Below, one piece after another: positions 16,659 to 24,771 of a stretch of DNA of 64,000 nt. Below the pieces are notes generated by a model. That model was not told where the DNA came from and did not search any database. It was given only the letters and a program-made list of their open reading frames with translations. The translations under genes and the position numbers were made by a program. Numbering within the stretch: position 1 is the first letter of the stretch; each line of letters opens with the position of its first letter. Origin of the DNA: Coriobacteriia bacterium (GTDB lineage Bacteria > Actinomycetota > Coriobacteriia > Anaerosomatales > SLCP01); the NCBI GenBank assembly GCA_030603745.1, contig JAUVXE010000001.1, positions 145,641-209,640 of the forward strand, given 5' to 3'.

Positions 16659-17216
16659 TCACCCCGCCAGGCCCACCACGAGGTCGTCGGCGACGGTCGC
16701 CACGTAGGGCAGCTCACGATACCGGCCTCCCAGATCGAGCCCGTACCCCACGAGGAACCGGTCGGGCACGGCGAATCCGCGATAGGCGATCGGGAGATCG
16801 ACGATCCTGCGGACGTCTTTGTCGAGCAGCGTGCACACCTCGAGGGAGGCCGGCCTGCGCGCCCGCAGGACCGACAGGATGTAGTTGAGCGTGAGCCCCG
16901 TGTCGATGATGTCCTCGACCACCACCACCGAAGCGCCCTCGATGGAGTCGTCGAGGTCCTTGGTGATCTGGACCGAACCTCCCCCGCCACCCGCGTAGGC
17001 CGAGATGGCGAGGTAGTCGGTCTGGAGCGGCGCGTCGATCGCCCGGCAGAGGTCGGCGAGGAAGAACACGCCCCCCTTGAGGACCGTCACGAGCCTGAGG
17101 TCGTGTCCGGCGTGGTCCTCGGCGATGGCGGCGCCGAGTTCCCCTACCCGCGCGGAGATCTGCTCTTCGGTGAGCAGGACCCGGTCGACGAGGTCCTCAG
17201 GCGCGATGCGCGTCAC
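16659..17216 (-). CDS. hpt: Hypoxanthine (hypoxanthine-guanine) phosphoribosyltransferase
   Basis: This 185-aa enzyme converts hypoxanthine or guanine plus PRPP to IMP or GMP. The segment LVTVLKGGVFFLADL and the PRPP-binding VVVVEDIIDTGLTLNYIL are typical, as is DLPIAYRGFAVPDRFLVGYG at the C-terminus. The start is GTG 17216, overlapping the previous gene's stop by GTGA. A longer frame reaching 17888 overlaps two other genes and is rejected. Confidence 0.95.
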   Translation of the reverse strand: MTRIAPEDLVDRVLLTEEQISARVGELGAAIAEDHAGHDLRLVTVLKGGVFFLADLCRAIDAPLQTDYLAISAYAGGGGGSVQITKDLDDSIEGASVVVVEDIIDTGLTLNYILSVLRARRPASLEVCTLLDKDVRRIVDLPIAYRGFAVPDRFLVGYGLDLGGRYRELPYVATVADDLVVGLAG

Positions 17217-17647
17217 GACGACCGCTCCTCGTCCGCGGTGCCGGCGGCCAGCCCGCCGCCCTCGGAGAGCGGACGCGCTTCGACCGCCACGCCGAACCGT
17301 GCGAGCAGCCGACGGAAGTCCTTCTGGTAGAAGATCTTGATGTTCACGTCGGGGTAGAGCTCTTTGAGGCGCCTGACCTTGCGGTTCTTCTTGGTGACCA
17401 GCTTCTGGCTCATCGTGGTGAGCTCGATGTAGAGGTCGAAGTCCGTGAGGTAGAAGTCCGGCGTGAACGACGCGATCACGTTGCCCTCGCCGTCCCACTC
17501 GATGGGAAAGGTGGTCGGCTCGTACTCCCACGCGATGTGGTAGAAATCGAGGATCTCCGCCGCGACGCGCTCGCTCGGGTGCGCGAACTCGATGGTGTCG
17601 CCTTCGGGGCCCGCGTGCGTCCAGCCGTCTGCGTCGTGAGGTGCCAT
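17213..17647 (-). CDS. PD-(D/E)XK-like protein of unknown function
   Basis: This 144-aa protein contains FTPDFYLTDFDLYIELTTM followed by KKNRKVRRLKELYPDVNIKI. That resembles the PD...(D/E)xx core and trailing helix of the PD-(D/E)XK nuclease fold (PDF, then IELT). The catalytic Lys is replaced by Thr in ELT, as in some Vsr- or DUF559-like members. I therefore infer a nuclease-like fold, but activity is not certain. The ATG at 17647 has GGAGAGC upstream. It sits between the MerR-type gene and hpt with only a GTGA overlap to hpt, so it is co-expressed with them. Confidence 0.6.
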   Translation of the reverse strand: MAPHDADGWTHAGPEGDTIEFAHPSERVAAEILDFYHIAWEYEPTTFPIEWDGEGNVIASFTPDFYLTDFDLYIELTTMSQKLVTKKNRKVRRLKELYPDVNIKIFYQKDFRRLLARFGVAVEARPLSEGGGLAAGTADEERSS

Positions 17648-17653
17648 GCTCTC

Positions 17654-18370
17654 CTACACGATGTCTTCGAACACCCGTCCCAGCGCGCGACGGAGTAGGT
17701 GGCTCTTCAGGTCGCCCGTCGATCCGGACAGCTCGCCGAGCGCCTCGACGAGCTTCTGCCGGGTCTCCGGGGTACGGTGGCGGAACACCGGGTTGAGCGC
17801 CTGGCCGAAGAACGCGGCCTCGCGCTCCGCGAACGTCTCGTACATGCGCAGGTGTCGCGGTTCGATCCCGAACCGGCGCAGGTCCCACGCGGCGTGCGCG
17901 ATGCGCACGTCCACAGGCGACAGCTCCTCGCCCCGCTCGCCCTCGGCGAACTCGACGATGCTGAAGGAGGCGAGCTCCTTGAGGAAGGACGAGGGTATGC
18001 CGAGGACGGCGGGCGCGTCGGCGAGCAGCACCGGATCGGTGTCCTCGAACGGCAACGCCATCGCGTCACCGTCAGGCGCGGACGTGTCGGAAAGCTCGGC
18101 GGGGACCTTGCCCTTGTCGTAGTCGGCGAGCTTCTCGCGGATGACGGCGAGCGGCAGGAAGTGCTCCTTTTGGAGGCGCAGGATCATCTCGACACGCTTG
18201 AGGTCGGCCGGGGCGAACTTGCGGTAGCCGCCCGGCGTGCGCTCGGGAGCGATCAGCCCCTCCTCCTCCAGGAAGCGGACCTTGGAGATCGAGAGGTCGG
18301 GAAAGGCCGGCTGGAGCGTCTCGACGACCTCGCCGATCGTCATGTAGTCGCGCGTCCTCGACTCGCTCAC
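17654..18370 (-). CDS. ftsR: MerR-family transcription regulator, FtsR-like
   Basis: This 238-aa protein has an N-terminal MerR winged helix (about 10-80) with MTIGEVVETL, ISKVRFLEEEGLIAPERTPGGYRKF and VEMILRLQKEHFLPL. A long C-terminal helical domain replaces a metal site. It matches the actinobacterial FtsR/Rv1828 group, whose corynebacterial member activates ftsZ. The upstream FHA gene supports this, as the same pair (Rv1827-Rv1828) is adjacent in mycobacteria. I start at GTG 18370 (VSESRTRDYM), which overlaps the FHA stop by GTGA; ATG 18343 is the alternative. The orthology is strong by context, but the target gene here is not shown. Confidence 0.85.
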   Translation of the reverse strand: MSESRTRDYMTIGEVVETLQPAFPDLSISKVRFLEEEGLIAPERTPGGYRKFAPADLKRVEMILRLQKEHFLPLAVIREKLADYDKGKVPAELSDTSAPDGDAMALPFEDTDPVLLADAPAVLGIPSSFLKELASFSIVEFAEGERGEELSPVDVRIAHAAWDLRRFGIEPRHLRMYETFAEREAAFFGQALNPVFRHRTPETRQKLVEALGELSGSTGDLKSHLLRRALGRVFEDIV

Positions 18371-18825
18371 GAGCGTGCCCCGCCCATGTAGACCATCTGG
18401 AACGTCCCGATCTGTACGACGTCGCCGTCCGCGAGTATCGCTGAGTCGACCCGCACGCCGTTGACGTAGGTGCCGTTGAGCGACCCCGAGTCCTCGATGG
18501 AGACCTCGGCAGATGACGCCGTGAGCGTGGCATGGTCGCGCGAGACCGTCACGTCGTTCAGGAAGATGTCCGAGGCCGGGTCGCGGCCGATGGTGAGCGA
18601 GTCGCGGTCGATGACGAACCGCTCCCCCACCTCGGGGCCCTTGCGCACCACGAGGACCGGGCCGGCCGCGTGCTCCCGGGCCTCCTCGGCGAGATGAGCG
18701 CCTTCGATGCGTGCGGGGACGGCGGCGAACGCCTCGGTCGAGCCCGTGGGACCCGGGCCGCACTCCGGGCAGGACTCGCCGTGCTCACCGTCGAGCGGAT
18801 CGCCGCACGTGGGACATCTGCGCAT
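18367..18825 (-). CDS. FHA-domain protein with N-terminal zinc ribbon (GarA/OdhI-like position)
   Basis: This 152-aa protein starts with a CPTCGDPLDGEHGESCPECG zinc ribbon (about 4-23). A short linker follows, then an FHA domain (about 60-148) with SLTIGRDPASDI, VSRDHATL and SLNGTYVNGV. FHA domains bind phospho-threonine peptides. In mycobacteria the corresponding gene, garA, has a phosphorylated TT motif instead of a ribbon, and regulates 2-oxoglutarate metabolism. Here that motif is not obvious (only a GSTEAF segment), so a different mode of control is possible. The start ATG 18825 has AGGAGG upstream. It is transcribed with the FtsR-like gene. Confidence 0.85.
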   Translation of the reverse strand: MRRCPTCGDPLDGEHGESCPECGPGPTGSTEAFAAVPARIEGAHLAEEAREHAAGPVLVVRKGPEVGERFVIDRDSLTIGRDPASDIFLNDVTVSRDHATLTASSAEVSIEDSGSLNGTYVNGVRVDSAILADGDVVQIGTFQMVYMGGARS

Positions 18826-18853
18826 CGCATGCCTCCTGACGGAGCCGGAGCAC

Positions 18854-19114
18854 CTAGTCGGAGAAGCCGAACTCCCGCTTCTGGAACGAGACGGCGATCT
18901 GCTCCTCGAGGGCGTCCATGACCTCGGGGTTCTCGAGCACCTTGGCGAGCTTCTCCTCGCTCAGACGGTTCTTCACGTAGGGGTCCTTGAGGATCTCGGC
19001 CAGCTTGCGGCCGTTGGCGAGCTCCTTGGTGACGTACTCGATGACGCGCTCCTCGACGGCGTCCGTCGCGAGCTCGTCCATGAACTTCTGCAGCTTGTCC
19101 TTGAACGTGGACAC
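18854..19114 (-). CDS. Small helical protein of unknown function
   Basis: This 86-aa all-helical, highly charged protein starts at GTG 19114 just behind AAGGAGG. Its second half (ILKDPYVKNRLSEEKLAKVL, then ENPEVMDALEEQ) has an internal repeat of a NP/DP-x-V pattern, loosely like STI1-type helical repeats. I do not recognise it. It lies between the RsiG-like gene and the FHA gene, with spacing of about 30 bases on each side, so it belongs to the same transcript. Confidence 0.72.
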   Translation of the reverse strand: MSTFKDKLQKFMDELATDAVEERVIEYVTKELANGRKLAEILKDPYVKNRLSEEKLAKVLENPEVMDALEEQIAVSFQKREFGFSD

Positions 19115-19145
19115 ATGTCCTCCTTCGTGGGGGGTGGGGACCCTG

Positions 19146-19451
19146 CTACTCCTCGTCGTCTTCGAGCGGGGCAGCGACGTCGACGTTCGACACGCCGCGC
19201 AGGTCGCTCGCGAGGATCTCTATGAGCCGGTCGATGTCGCCGCCCGAGATGACGTCCTCGCCGGCCTCGCGCTGGTCCTTGAGCCGACGCACGAGCTCGG
19301 CCCGGAGGATGTCCATCTTGCCGTGCAGGACACGGCGCCGGTAGGAGATCTTCTGCTCCTCCTCCTGCAACGCGTTGAGGACGGAACGCAACTCCTCGTT
19401 GCTCTTGTGTTCGAGATCGAGGAGGACCTCGTCGAACCTCTCGTCACCCAC
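19146..19451 (-). CDS. RsiG-like protein with candidate c-di-GMP binding motif
   Basis: This 101-aa helical protein carries E32-x3-S36-x2-R39-x3-H43-x3-D47 in EQKISYRRRVLHGKMD. That matches the c-di-GMP motif E-x3-S-x2-R-x3-Q-x3-D of Streptomyces RsiG with His in place of Gln. RsiG is an anti-sigma factor that binds WhiG only when loaded with c-di-GMP. One motif copy is present, as in Rubrobacter RsiG, which acts as a dimer. I choose GTG 19451, behind AAGGGGG with 8-base spacing. A longer frame to 19526 would contain the extended -10 TGGTACAAT, so it is less likely. No WhiG-type sigma gene is visible in the window. The family assignment rests on motif and context, not on a search. Confidence 0.72.
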   Translation of the reverse strand: MGDERFDEVLLDLEHKSNEELRSVLNALQEEEQKISYRRRVLHGKMDILRAELVRRLKDQREAGEDVISGGDIDRLIEILASDLRGVSNVDVAAPLEDDEE

Positions 19452-19503
19452 GCGATCGACCCCCTTGGACACCCGGCTGCGATCAGCGACCTTCACCTGC
19501 ACG

Positions 19504-19512
19504 ATTGTACCA
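19504..19512 (-). promoter_or_regulatory. Extended -10 promoter for the rsiG-like operon
   Basis: TGGTACAAT on the minus strand fits TGnTAnnAT closely, with no convincing -35. It lies about 50 bases before the chosen start at 19451, so transcription would begin near 19497. It would drive rsiG-like, 86-aa protein, FHA, ftsR-like, PD-(D/E)XK-like, hpt and apt. Confidence 0.55.
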
Positions 19513-19559
19513 GAGAACCCTGACACGCGATGCCTCGAGGTGCACCGGACCCCAAGGCT

Positions 19560-20342
19560 TCACCCGATGTCGACACGCACCTCGCCGATGAGGGCTTCGG
19601 CGGTCGCGACCTCGGTCGATGTCGGCCCTCCCGGCTCGAACTCGAGCCCGAACGCCGAGGAGAACGCGGCGATCGCGGCGTCGGTGATCACGTCGCGATC
19701 GGGAGTCGTCGCGCACGCGTCGGCCAGCGTCGCGGTCTCCTCGGCGAGGCGGACGACGTCCGAGCCGGCGAGGCCGAACACCTCGGCCTCACGCGCGACG
19801 TCGCGCGAGATGGTGAACGAGCCGTGCTGGAGCACGGTGGAGCCATGCCAGACCTGCGCGCTCCCGGAGAGCTTGCGGGCACCGAGCGAGAGGTCCGCGG
19901 GCGTGGCGTGCAGGTAGCAGGCCGCCGAGGCCGACGTGCCACGCGAGCGGGCGGTGAGGGCCGCGTCGGTACCGAGCCGCATGTAGGTCCCCACGAGCGC
20001 GGAGCACAGGTGGCGGTAGGAGGCCGCCACGCCACGCGGGATCCCGTGGGCGGTGCCCGCCACCACCGAGTAGGTCACCTCGTCGTCGTGGAGGACCCCG
20101 CGCCCGCCGGTGAAGCGCCGCACCACGTCGACGCCGTGTCGACGGCACGCGGCAGGGTCCACGCCACCGGCGTCCTGGAACCTGCCGAGGGTGACCGTGG
20201 GCCGCAGCCAGGTGTAGAGTCGCAGCGTGGGCGGGGACTCCCCCCGGTCACAGTGCATCTGGATCGCGCGATCGAGCGCCATGTGGCGCGCGCCTTCGCC
20301 CGGGCCGTCTTCGACGATCAGGCGCCAGACACCGCCGGACAT
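19560..20342 (-). CDS. LipM-type octanoyltransferase / lipoate-protein ligase family
   Basis: This 260-aa enzyme of the BPL/LplA/LipB fold has RRFTGGRGVLHDDEVTYSVV (about 75-94), the segment SAACYLHATPADLSLGARKL with Cys142 and Lys157, then SGSAQVWHGSTVLQHGS. The conserved Cys in this place matches the acyl-enzyme Cys of LipM, which transfers octanoate from acyl carrier protein to GcvH. Its position directly behind gcvPB (4 bases) supports a role in modifying the glycine cleavage H protein encoded in the same operon. LipM-type octanoyltransferase is preferred over an ATP-dependent LplA ligase, mainly because of the Cys. Confidence 0.85.
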   Translation of the reverse strand: MSGGVWRLIVEDGPGEGARHMALDRAIQMHCDRGESPPTLRLYTWLRPTVTLGRFQDAGGVDPAACRRHGVDVVRRFTGGRGVLHDDEVTYSVVAGTAHGIPRGVAASYRHLCSALVGTYMRLGTDAALTARSRGTSASAACYLHATPADLSLGARKLSGSAQVWHGSTVLQHGSFTISRDVAREAEVFGLAGSDVVRLAEETATLADACATTPDRDVITDAAIAAFSSAFGLEFEPGGPTSTEVATAEALIGEVRVDIG

Positions 20343-20346
20343 CCGC

Positions 20347-21843
20347 TCACCGCGCCGGGTCGTACCGCAGGTCGGGCGTGCGCGCGGCGCGCGCCTCGTC
20401 GACCCGCCTCACCGGGGTGGTGAAGGGTGCGGAGCGCACCGCGTCGGGGTCGGCGGCTGCCTCCTCGGCGATCGCGATGAGCGCGTCGGCGAAGCGGTCG
20501 AGCTCGGCGAGGGACTCCGTCTCGGTCGGCTCGATCATCAGCGCCTCCTCCACGATGAGCGGGAAGTAGACGGTGGGCGGATGGAACCCGTGGTCGAGCA
20601 GACGCTTCGCGATGTCGAGGGTCCGGACGCCGTGCTCCCGCTTCTGCCGGGAGCCCGAGAGCACGAACTCGTGCATGCAGGTGCGGTCGTAGGCGAGCTC
20701 GAAGGCGCCGCGCAGGCGCTCCTTGAGGTAGTTCGCCGAGAGGACCGCCTGCTCGCTCGCCTCGGCGAGCCCCTCGGCGCCGAGCGCCCGCACATACGCG
20801 TAGGCGCGGACGAGCACGCCGAAGTTGCCGTATCCGGCACGGATCCGGCCGATCGAGCGCGCGGGCACCTGCCAGTCGTAGACGCCGTCGGGGCGGAGCA
20901 CCGGGAGCGGGCCGGGCAGATAGGGCGCGAGCTCCTCGGTCACGCAGACCGGGCCCGCGCCGGGGCCTCCCCCGCCGTGCGGCGTGGAGAAGGTCTTGTG
21001 CAGGTTGATGTGCAGCGCGTCGAAGCCCGCGTCGCCGGGGCGCGTGACGCCCATGATCGCGTTGAGGTTCGCGCCGTCGCAGTAGGCCAGCGCGCCCACG
21101 TCGTGGACGGCCCGGGTGATCTCGATGATGTTGCGCTCGAACAGTCCGAGCGTGTTGGGGTTGGTGAGCATGACCGCGGCGACGTCGGTGTCGAGCGCGG
21201 CGTGCAGCGCGGCCATGTCGACGCCGCCGGTCGCGTCACTCGGGATCGTGACCGTCTCGTACCCGCACATCGTGACGGTGGCCGGATTGGTGCCGTGCGC
21301 GGAGTCGGGGATGAGCACGCGCTTGCGCACGTCCCCCCGGTCTGCGTGGTAGGCGCGAAACGCCATGAGCGCGGTCAGCTCGCCGTGGGCGCCGGCCGCG
21401 GGCTGGAGGGTGACGCCGGGCAGGCCGGAGACCTCGGCGAGCGCCTCGGCGAGGCCCACCATGAGCTCGAGGGCGCCCTGGACGGTCTCGACCGGTTGCG
21501 CGGGGTGCAGGCCCGAGAAGCCCGCCATACGGCACGCGTCCTCGTTCACGCGGGGGTTGTACTTCATCGTGCACGACCCGAGCGGGTAGCTCCCCGAGTC
21601 CACGCCGAAGTTCATCGAGGCGAGGTGCGAGTAGTGTCGCGCGATCTCGACCTCGGTCACGTGCGGCAGCACCGGCGGCTCGACCCTCGCCGCGCCGCCG
21701 AGGACCTCGTCGAGGTCGACCTCGGGCACGTCGAGGGCGGGAGGCTCGACACAGCGCGACTCCGGCGCGCCGATCTCGAAGATGAGGCCGCGGGGGCCCC
21801 GGGCGGGAGCCGCGGGCGGGGTGTGGGCGAGCTTCTCGGTCAC
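20347..21843 (-). CDS. gcvPB: Glycine dehydrogenase (decarboxylating) subunit 2
   Basis: This 498-aa PLP-dependent subunit contains the active-site Lys283 in HINLHKTFSTPHGGGGPGAG. Further family marks are YPLGSCTMKYNPRVNE and PDSAHGTNPATVTMCGYE. With GcvPA it decarboxylates glycine and transfers methylamine to the lipoyl arm of GcvH. The start is GTG 21843, overlapping the gcvPA stop by GTGA. The length is normal for the split type of GcvP. Confidence 0.96.
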   Translation of the reverse strand: MTEKLAHTPPAAPARGPRGLIFEIGAPESRCVEPPALDVPEVDLDEVLGGAARVEPPVLPHVTEVEIARHYSHLASMNFGVDSGSYPLGSCTMKYNPRVNEDACRMAGFSGLHPAQPVETVQGALELMVGLAEALAEVSGLPGVTLQPAAGAHGELTALMAFRAYHADRGDVRKRVLIPDSAHGTNPATVTMCGYETVTIPSDATGGVDMAALHAALDTDVAAVMLTNPNTLGLFERNIIEITRAVHDVGALAYCDGANLNAIMGVTRPGDAGFDALHINLHKTFSTPHGGGGPGAGPVCVTEELAPYLPGPLPVLRPDGVYDWQVPARSIGRIRAGYGNFGVLVRAYAYVRALGAEGLAEASEQAVLSANYLKERLRGAFELAYDRTCMHEFVLSGSRQKREHGVRTLDIAKRLLDHGFHPPTVYFPLIVEEALMIEPTETESLAELDRFADALIAIAEEAAADPDAVRSAPFTTPVRRVDEARAARTPDLRYDPAR

Positions 21844-23207
21844 AGGGACGCCACCTCCGCGACGAAGAGGTCGAGTTCCGCACGCGTCCTGCGCTCCGTG
21901 ACGGCGAGGACCACGACGTCGTCAGCAGCGAGGGCGGGCTCGGCCGGACGGTGGCGTCCGCTCCCCACGGCGGCGGCACGGACCCCGGCGAGGATGCCGC
22001 GTTCGAGCATCGCCGCCTGGAACGCAGCGACGTCACCCTGGAAACGCAGCGCGAACTCGTGCGCGAACGGCGCGTCGGACGCTGGCGTGAACCGGCCGGT
22101 CGCGAGGAGCCGGTCGCGGAGGTAGTGCGCCTTGGCGATCGACGCGCGGGCGGTGCCGGCGAGTCCCTCGCGCCCCACCGCGGCGAGGTAGACGCTCGCC
22201 GCGAGCGCGCAGAGCGCCTGGTTGCTGCAGATGTTGCTCGTCGCCTTCTCGCGGCGGATGTGCTGCTCGCGGGTGGAGAGGGTGAGGACGAACGCGTCGT
22301 TGCCGTCGACGTCGACCGTGCGCCCCACGAGACGGCCGGGGAGCTGGCGGACGTGCTTCTGTATGCAGCTGAAGAACCCGAACGCGGGGCCGCCGAACGA
22401 CATGGCGTTGCCGAGTGGCTGACCGTCGCCCACCACGATGTCGGCACCCGCCGAGGCGGGCGGCTCGAGCACCGAGAGCAGCAACGGGTTGGAGGCGACC
22501 ACGAACAGGGCGCCGGCGGCGTGCGCGGCCTCGGCCAGCGGGCCGAGTTCGGAGAGCGCGCCGAAGAAGTCCGGGTTCGCGACCATGACCGCCGCGACGT
22601 CTCCCGCGCCGGCCGCACGGACCGCCTCCGCTGCCGACGCGCCGTCCGAGAGATCGGCGACGCGCACGCGCACCGTGCCCGCGGCCGCGTACGTGTCCAG
22701 CACGTCGAGCCACTCGGGGTGGACGCGGTCGGAGACGAGCACGAGGTCGCGGCGGGTCACCCGGGCCGCCATGAACGCCGCCTCGGCGAAGGCGGTGGCG
22801 CCGTCGTACATGCTGGCGTTGGCCACGTCCATGCCGGTCAGGGCACAGATCATCGACTGGAACTCGTAGATGGCCTGCAGCGTCCCCTGGCTCACCTCGG
22901 GCTGGTAGGGGGTGTAGGCCGTGAAGAACTCCGGACGCCGGATGACGTGGTCCACGATCGAGGGCACGTAGTGGTCGTAGCACCCGGCTCCCGCGAAACT
23001 CACGAGCCCGGCGGCCGGCTCGTTGGCGTCGGCCAGGCCGCGCAGGTGCGCGACGAGGTCCATCTCCCCCATCCCCGGCCCCAGCTCCAGCGGCCGGCCG
23101 AGGCGCGCCGGTGTGGGGATGTCGTCGAACAGGTCCTCGACGGACGAGACGCCGATGGCCCGCAGCATCGCCTCGCGCTGCTCGCAGGTGACGGGGATGT
23201 GTCGCAT
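21840..23207 (-). CDS. gcvPA: Glycine dehydrogenase (decarboxylating) subunit 1
   Basis: This 455-aa subunit has the N-terminal family start HIPVTCEQREAMLRAIGVSS, the middle YTPYQPEVSQGTLQAIYEFQ and EKATSNICSNQALCALAAS. All are typical of the PLP-fold partner of GcvPB. The start ATG 23207 follows gcvH by 7 bases. A two-subunit GcvP is common in anaerobes and Gram-positive bacteria. Confidence 0.96.
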   Translation of the reverse strand: MRHIPVTCEQREAMLRAIGVSSVEDLFDDIPTPARLGRPLELGPGMGEMDLVAHLRGLADANEPAAGLVSFAGAGCYDHYVPSIVDHVIRRPEFFTAYTPYQPEVSQGTLQAIYEFQSMICALTGMDVANASMYDGATAFAEAAFMAARVTRRDLVLVSDRVHPEWLDVLDTYAAAGTVRVRVADLSDGASAAEAVRAAGAGDVAAVMVANPDFFGALSELGPLAEAAHAAGALFVVASNPLLLSVLEPPASAGADIVVGDGQPLGNAMSFGGPAFGFFSCIQKHVRQLPGRLVGRTVDVDGNDAFVLTLSTREQHIRREKATSNICSNQALCALAASVYLAAVGREGLAGTARASIAKAHYLRDRLLATGRFTPASDAPFAHEFALRFQGDVAAFQAAMLERGILAGVRAAAVGSGRHRPAEPALAADDVVVLAVTERRTRAELDLFVAEVASL

Positions 23208-23214
23208 CGCTGCC

Positions 23215-23598
23215 TTATGCTTCCTCGGTGACGAACGCCTCGTACTCCTCGGCGGAGAGCATCGCGTCGAGCTCCGCGGCGTCAGCGAGCTTGACCTCGA
23301 TCATCCAGCCCTCGCCGTAGGGGTCCTCGTTGACCGTCTCAGGCGCGTCGCCGAGGGCGTCGTTGACCTTGACGATCTCGCCGTTGACGGGCGAGTAGAG
23401 CTCGGAGACCGACTTGACCGACTCGATCTCGCCGAAGGTCTCGCCCGCCACCACGGAGTCGCCCTCGGAAGGCAGGTCCACATAGACGACCTCGCCGAGC
23501 TGGTCCTGCGCGAAGTGCGTGATACCGATGACGGCGATGTCCCCGTCGACTCGGACCCACTCGTGCTCCTTGTCGTACTTCAGATCGCTGGGGTACAT
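23215..23598 (-). CDS. gcvH: Glycine cleavage system H protein
   Basis: This 127-aa lipoyl carrier has the lipoylation site Lys62 in ESVKSVSELYSPVNG, and the typical start KYDKEHEWV. It shuttles the aminomethyl group between GcvP and GcvT. It is 27 bases after gcvT and 7 bases before gcvPA. GAGGAG lies upstream of the ATG. Length and composition are ordinary. Confidence 0.97.
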   Translation of the reverse strand: MYPSDLKYDKEHEWVRVDGDIAVIGITHFAQDQLGEVVYVDLPSEGDSVVAGETFGEIESVKSVSELYSPVNGEIVKVNDALGDAPETVNEDPYGEGWMIEVKLADAAELDAMLSAEEYEAFVTEEA

Positions 23599-23625
23599 CG
23601 TCGGTGCGCTCCTCTCACAGTGTGC

Positions 23626-24771
23626 TCACGACAGTGACGTGCTCTTGACGAACGGCGGCTTCTCGACCGTCGCGGGGACCTCCCTGCGGCGCATCGCGAC
23701 CACGACCCCGGTCCCCTCCCCCGCAAGCTCGACGGGCAGGTACGCCGTGGCGATCCCGACGCCGAGGGTCGGCGAGAAGGTGCCGCTTGCCACCTTACCG
23801 ACCTCCTCGCCCTCGTGCAATACGGGATAGCCCGGACGAGGCACCCCTTCGTCGACGCGCAGGCCCACGAGCCTGCGGGACGGTCCGCTCTCGCGGATGC
23901 GCGCGATCGCCTCCGACCCCACGAACGGGCCCTTGTCCTTGCCGACGACCCATCCCAGGCCCGCCGAGACCGGGTCGACGCCACGGTCCATGTCGTTGCC
24001 GTAGAGGTGGTACCCCATCTCGAGCCGGAGCGTGTCACGGGCGCCCAGGCCGCACGGGGTGACCTCGGCGAAGCTCAGCAGCGCGCGCCAGATCCTCGAC
24101 GCCGTCTGGGCGTGGCAGAGGATCTCCACGCCGTCCTCCCCGGTGTAGCCGGTGCGCGCGATGAGGGCGGGCACCGTGTCCACGAGCGCCTCGGCGATGT
24201 GGAACCGGGCGGGCGGCTCCCACCCCGGTCCCGTGAGCTCGCCGAGGACCTCGAGCGCCGCCGGTCCCTGGAGCGCGATGAGCGCGGTGCGGTCCGACTC
24301 GTCGGCGAGCTCGACGAGCCCGGCGTCGGGACGGTGCTCGCACTCGACGCCGTCGACGATCGTGGTGCCGGCGGGGCAACGCGAGCGCAACCAGTCGAGA
24401 TCGACCTCGCGGTTCGCCGCGTTGGCGATGATGAGGTACTCGAGGTCGCCGGTGTGATAGACGATGAGGTCGTCGATGATCCCGCCGTCCTCGTCGCACA
24501 TGAGCGTGTACTGCGCCGCCCCCAGCTCGGAGATCTTGCGCAGGTCGTTCGTGAGCACCCCCTGCAGGAAGTCGAACGCGCCGAAGCCGAACACCCGGAA
24601 CTGCGCCATGTGGCTCACGTCGAACACGCCCGCCGAGGAACGGACCGCCTTGTGCTCCTCGACGATACCGGCGTAGTGCACGGGCATCTCGAACCCGGCG
24701 AAGGGTACCATCCGCGCCCCGAGGGCGAGGTGCTCCTCGTGAAGCGGCGTGCGGGCAAGTCTGTCGGTCAT
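23626..24771 (-). CDS. gcvT: Aminomethyltransferase (glycine cleavage T protein)
   Basis: This 381-aa enzyme transfers the methylene group to tetrahydrofolate and releases ammonia. Conserved parts are RTPLHEEHLALGARMVPFAG, GVFDVSHMAQFRVFG, LLCHAQTASRIW-type segments (here EILCHAQTASRIW) and LRLEMGYHLYGND. The chosen ATG 24771 has AAGGTGGAG immediately upstream; the longer frame from 24801 would use that site as codons. It is the first gene of the gcv operon. No glycine riboswitch can fit in the 50-base gap before it. Confidence 0.95.
   Translation of the reverse strand: MTDRLARTPLHEEHLALGARMVPFAGFEMPVHYAGIVEEHKAVRSSAGVFDVSHMAQFRVFGFGAFDFLQGVLTNDLRKISELGAAQYTLMCDEDGGIIDDLIVYHTGDLEYLIIANAANREVDLDWLRSRCPAGTTIVDGVECEHRPDAGLVELADESDRTALIALQGPAALEVLGELTGPGWEPPARFHIAEALVDTVPALIARTGYTGEDGVEILCHAQTASRIWRALLSFAEVTPCGLGARDTLRLEMGYHLYGNDMDRGVDPVSAGLGWVVGKDKGPFVGSEAIARIRESGPSRRLVGLRVDEGVPRPGYPVLHEGEEVGKVASGTFSPTLGVGIATAYLPVELAGEGTGVVVAMRRREVPATVEKPPFVKSTSLS

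Noticed and set aside
16659..17888. hpt extended upstream to 17888
   Set aside because: The extension overlaps two real genes and has shadow-like composition; GTG 17216 shows the usual GTGA overlap.
19452..19526. Longer start for the RsiG-like protein
   Set aside because: The extension contains the extended -10 TGGTACAAT, so it would be untranscribed from that promoter; GTG 19451 has a better ribosome-binding site.
20227..22125. Long plus-strand open frame over gcvPB/lipM
   Set aside because: Antisense shadow of the gcv genes; low-complexity, charged composition.
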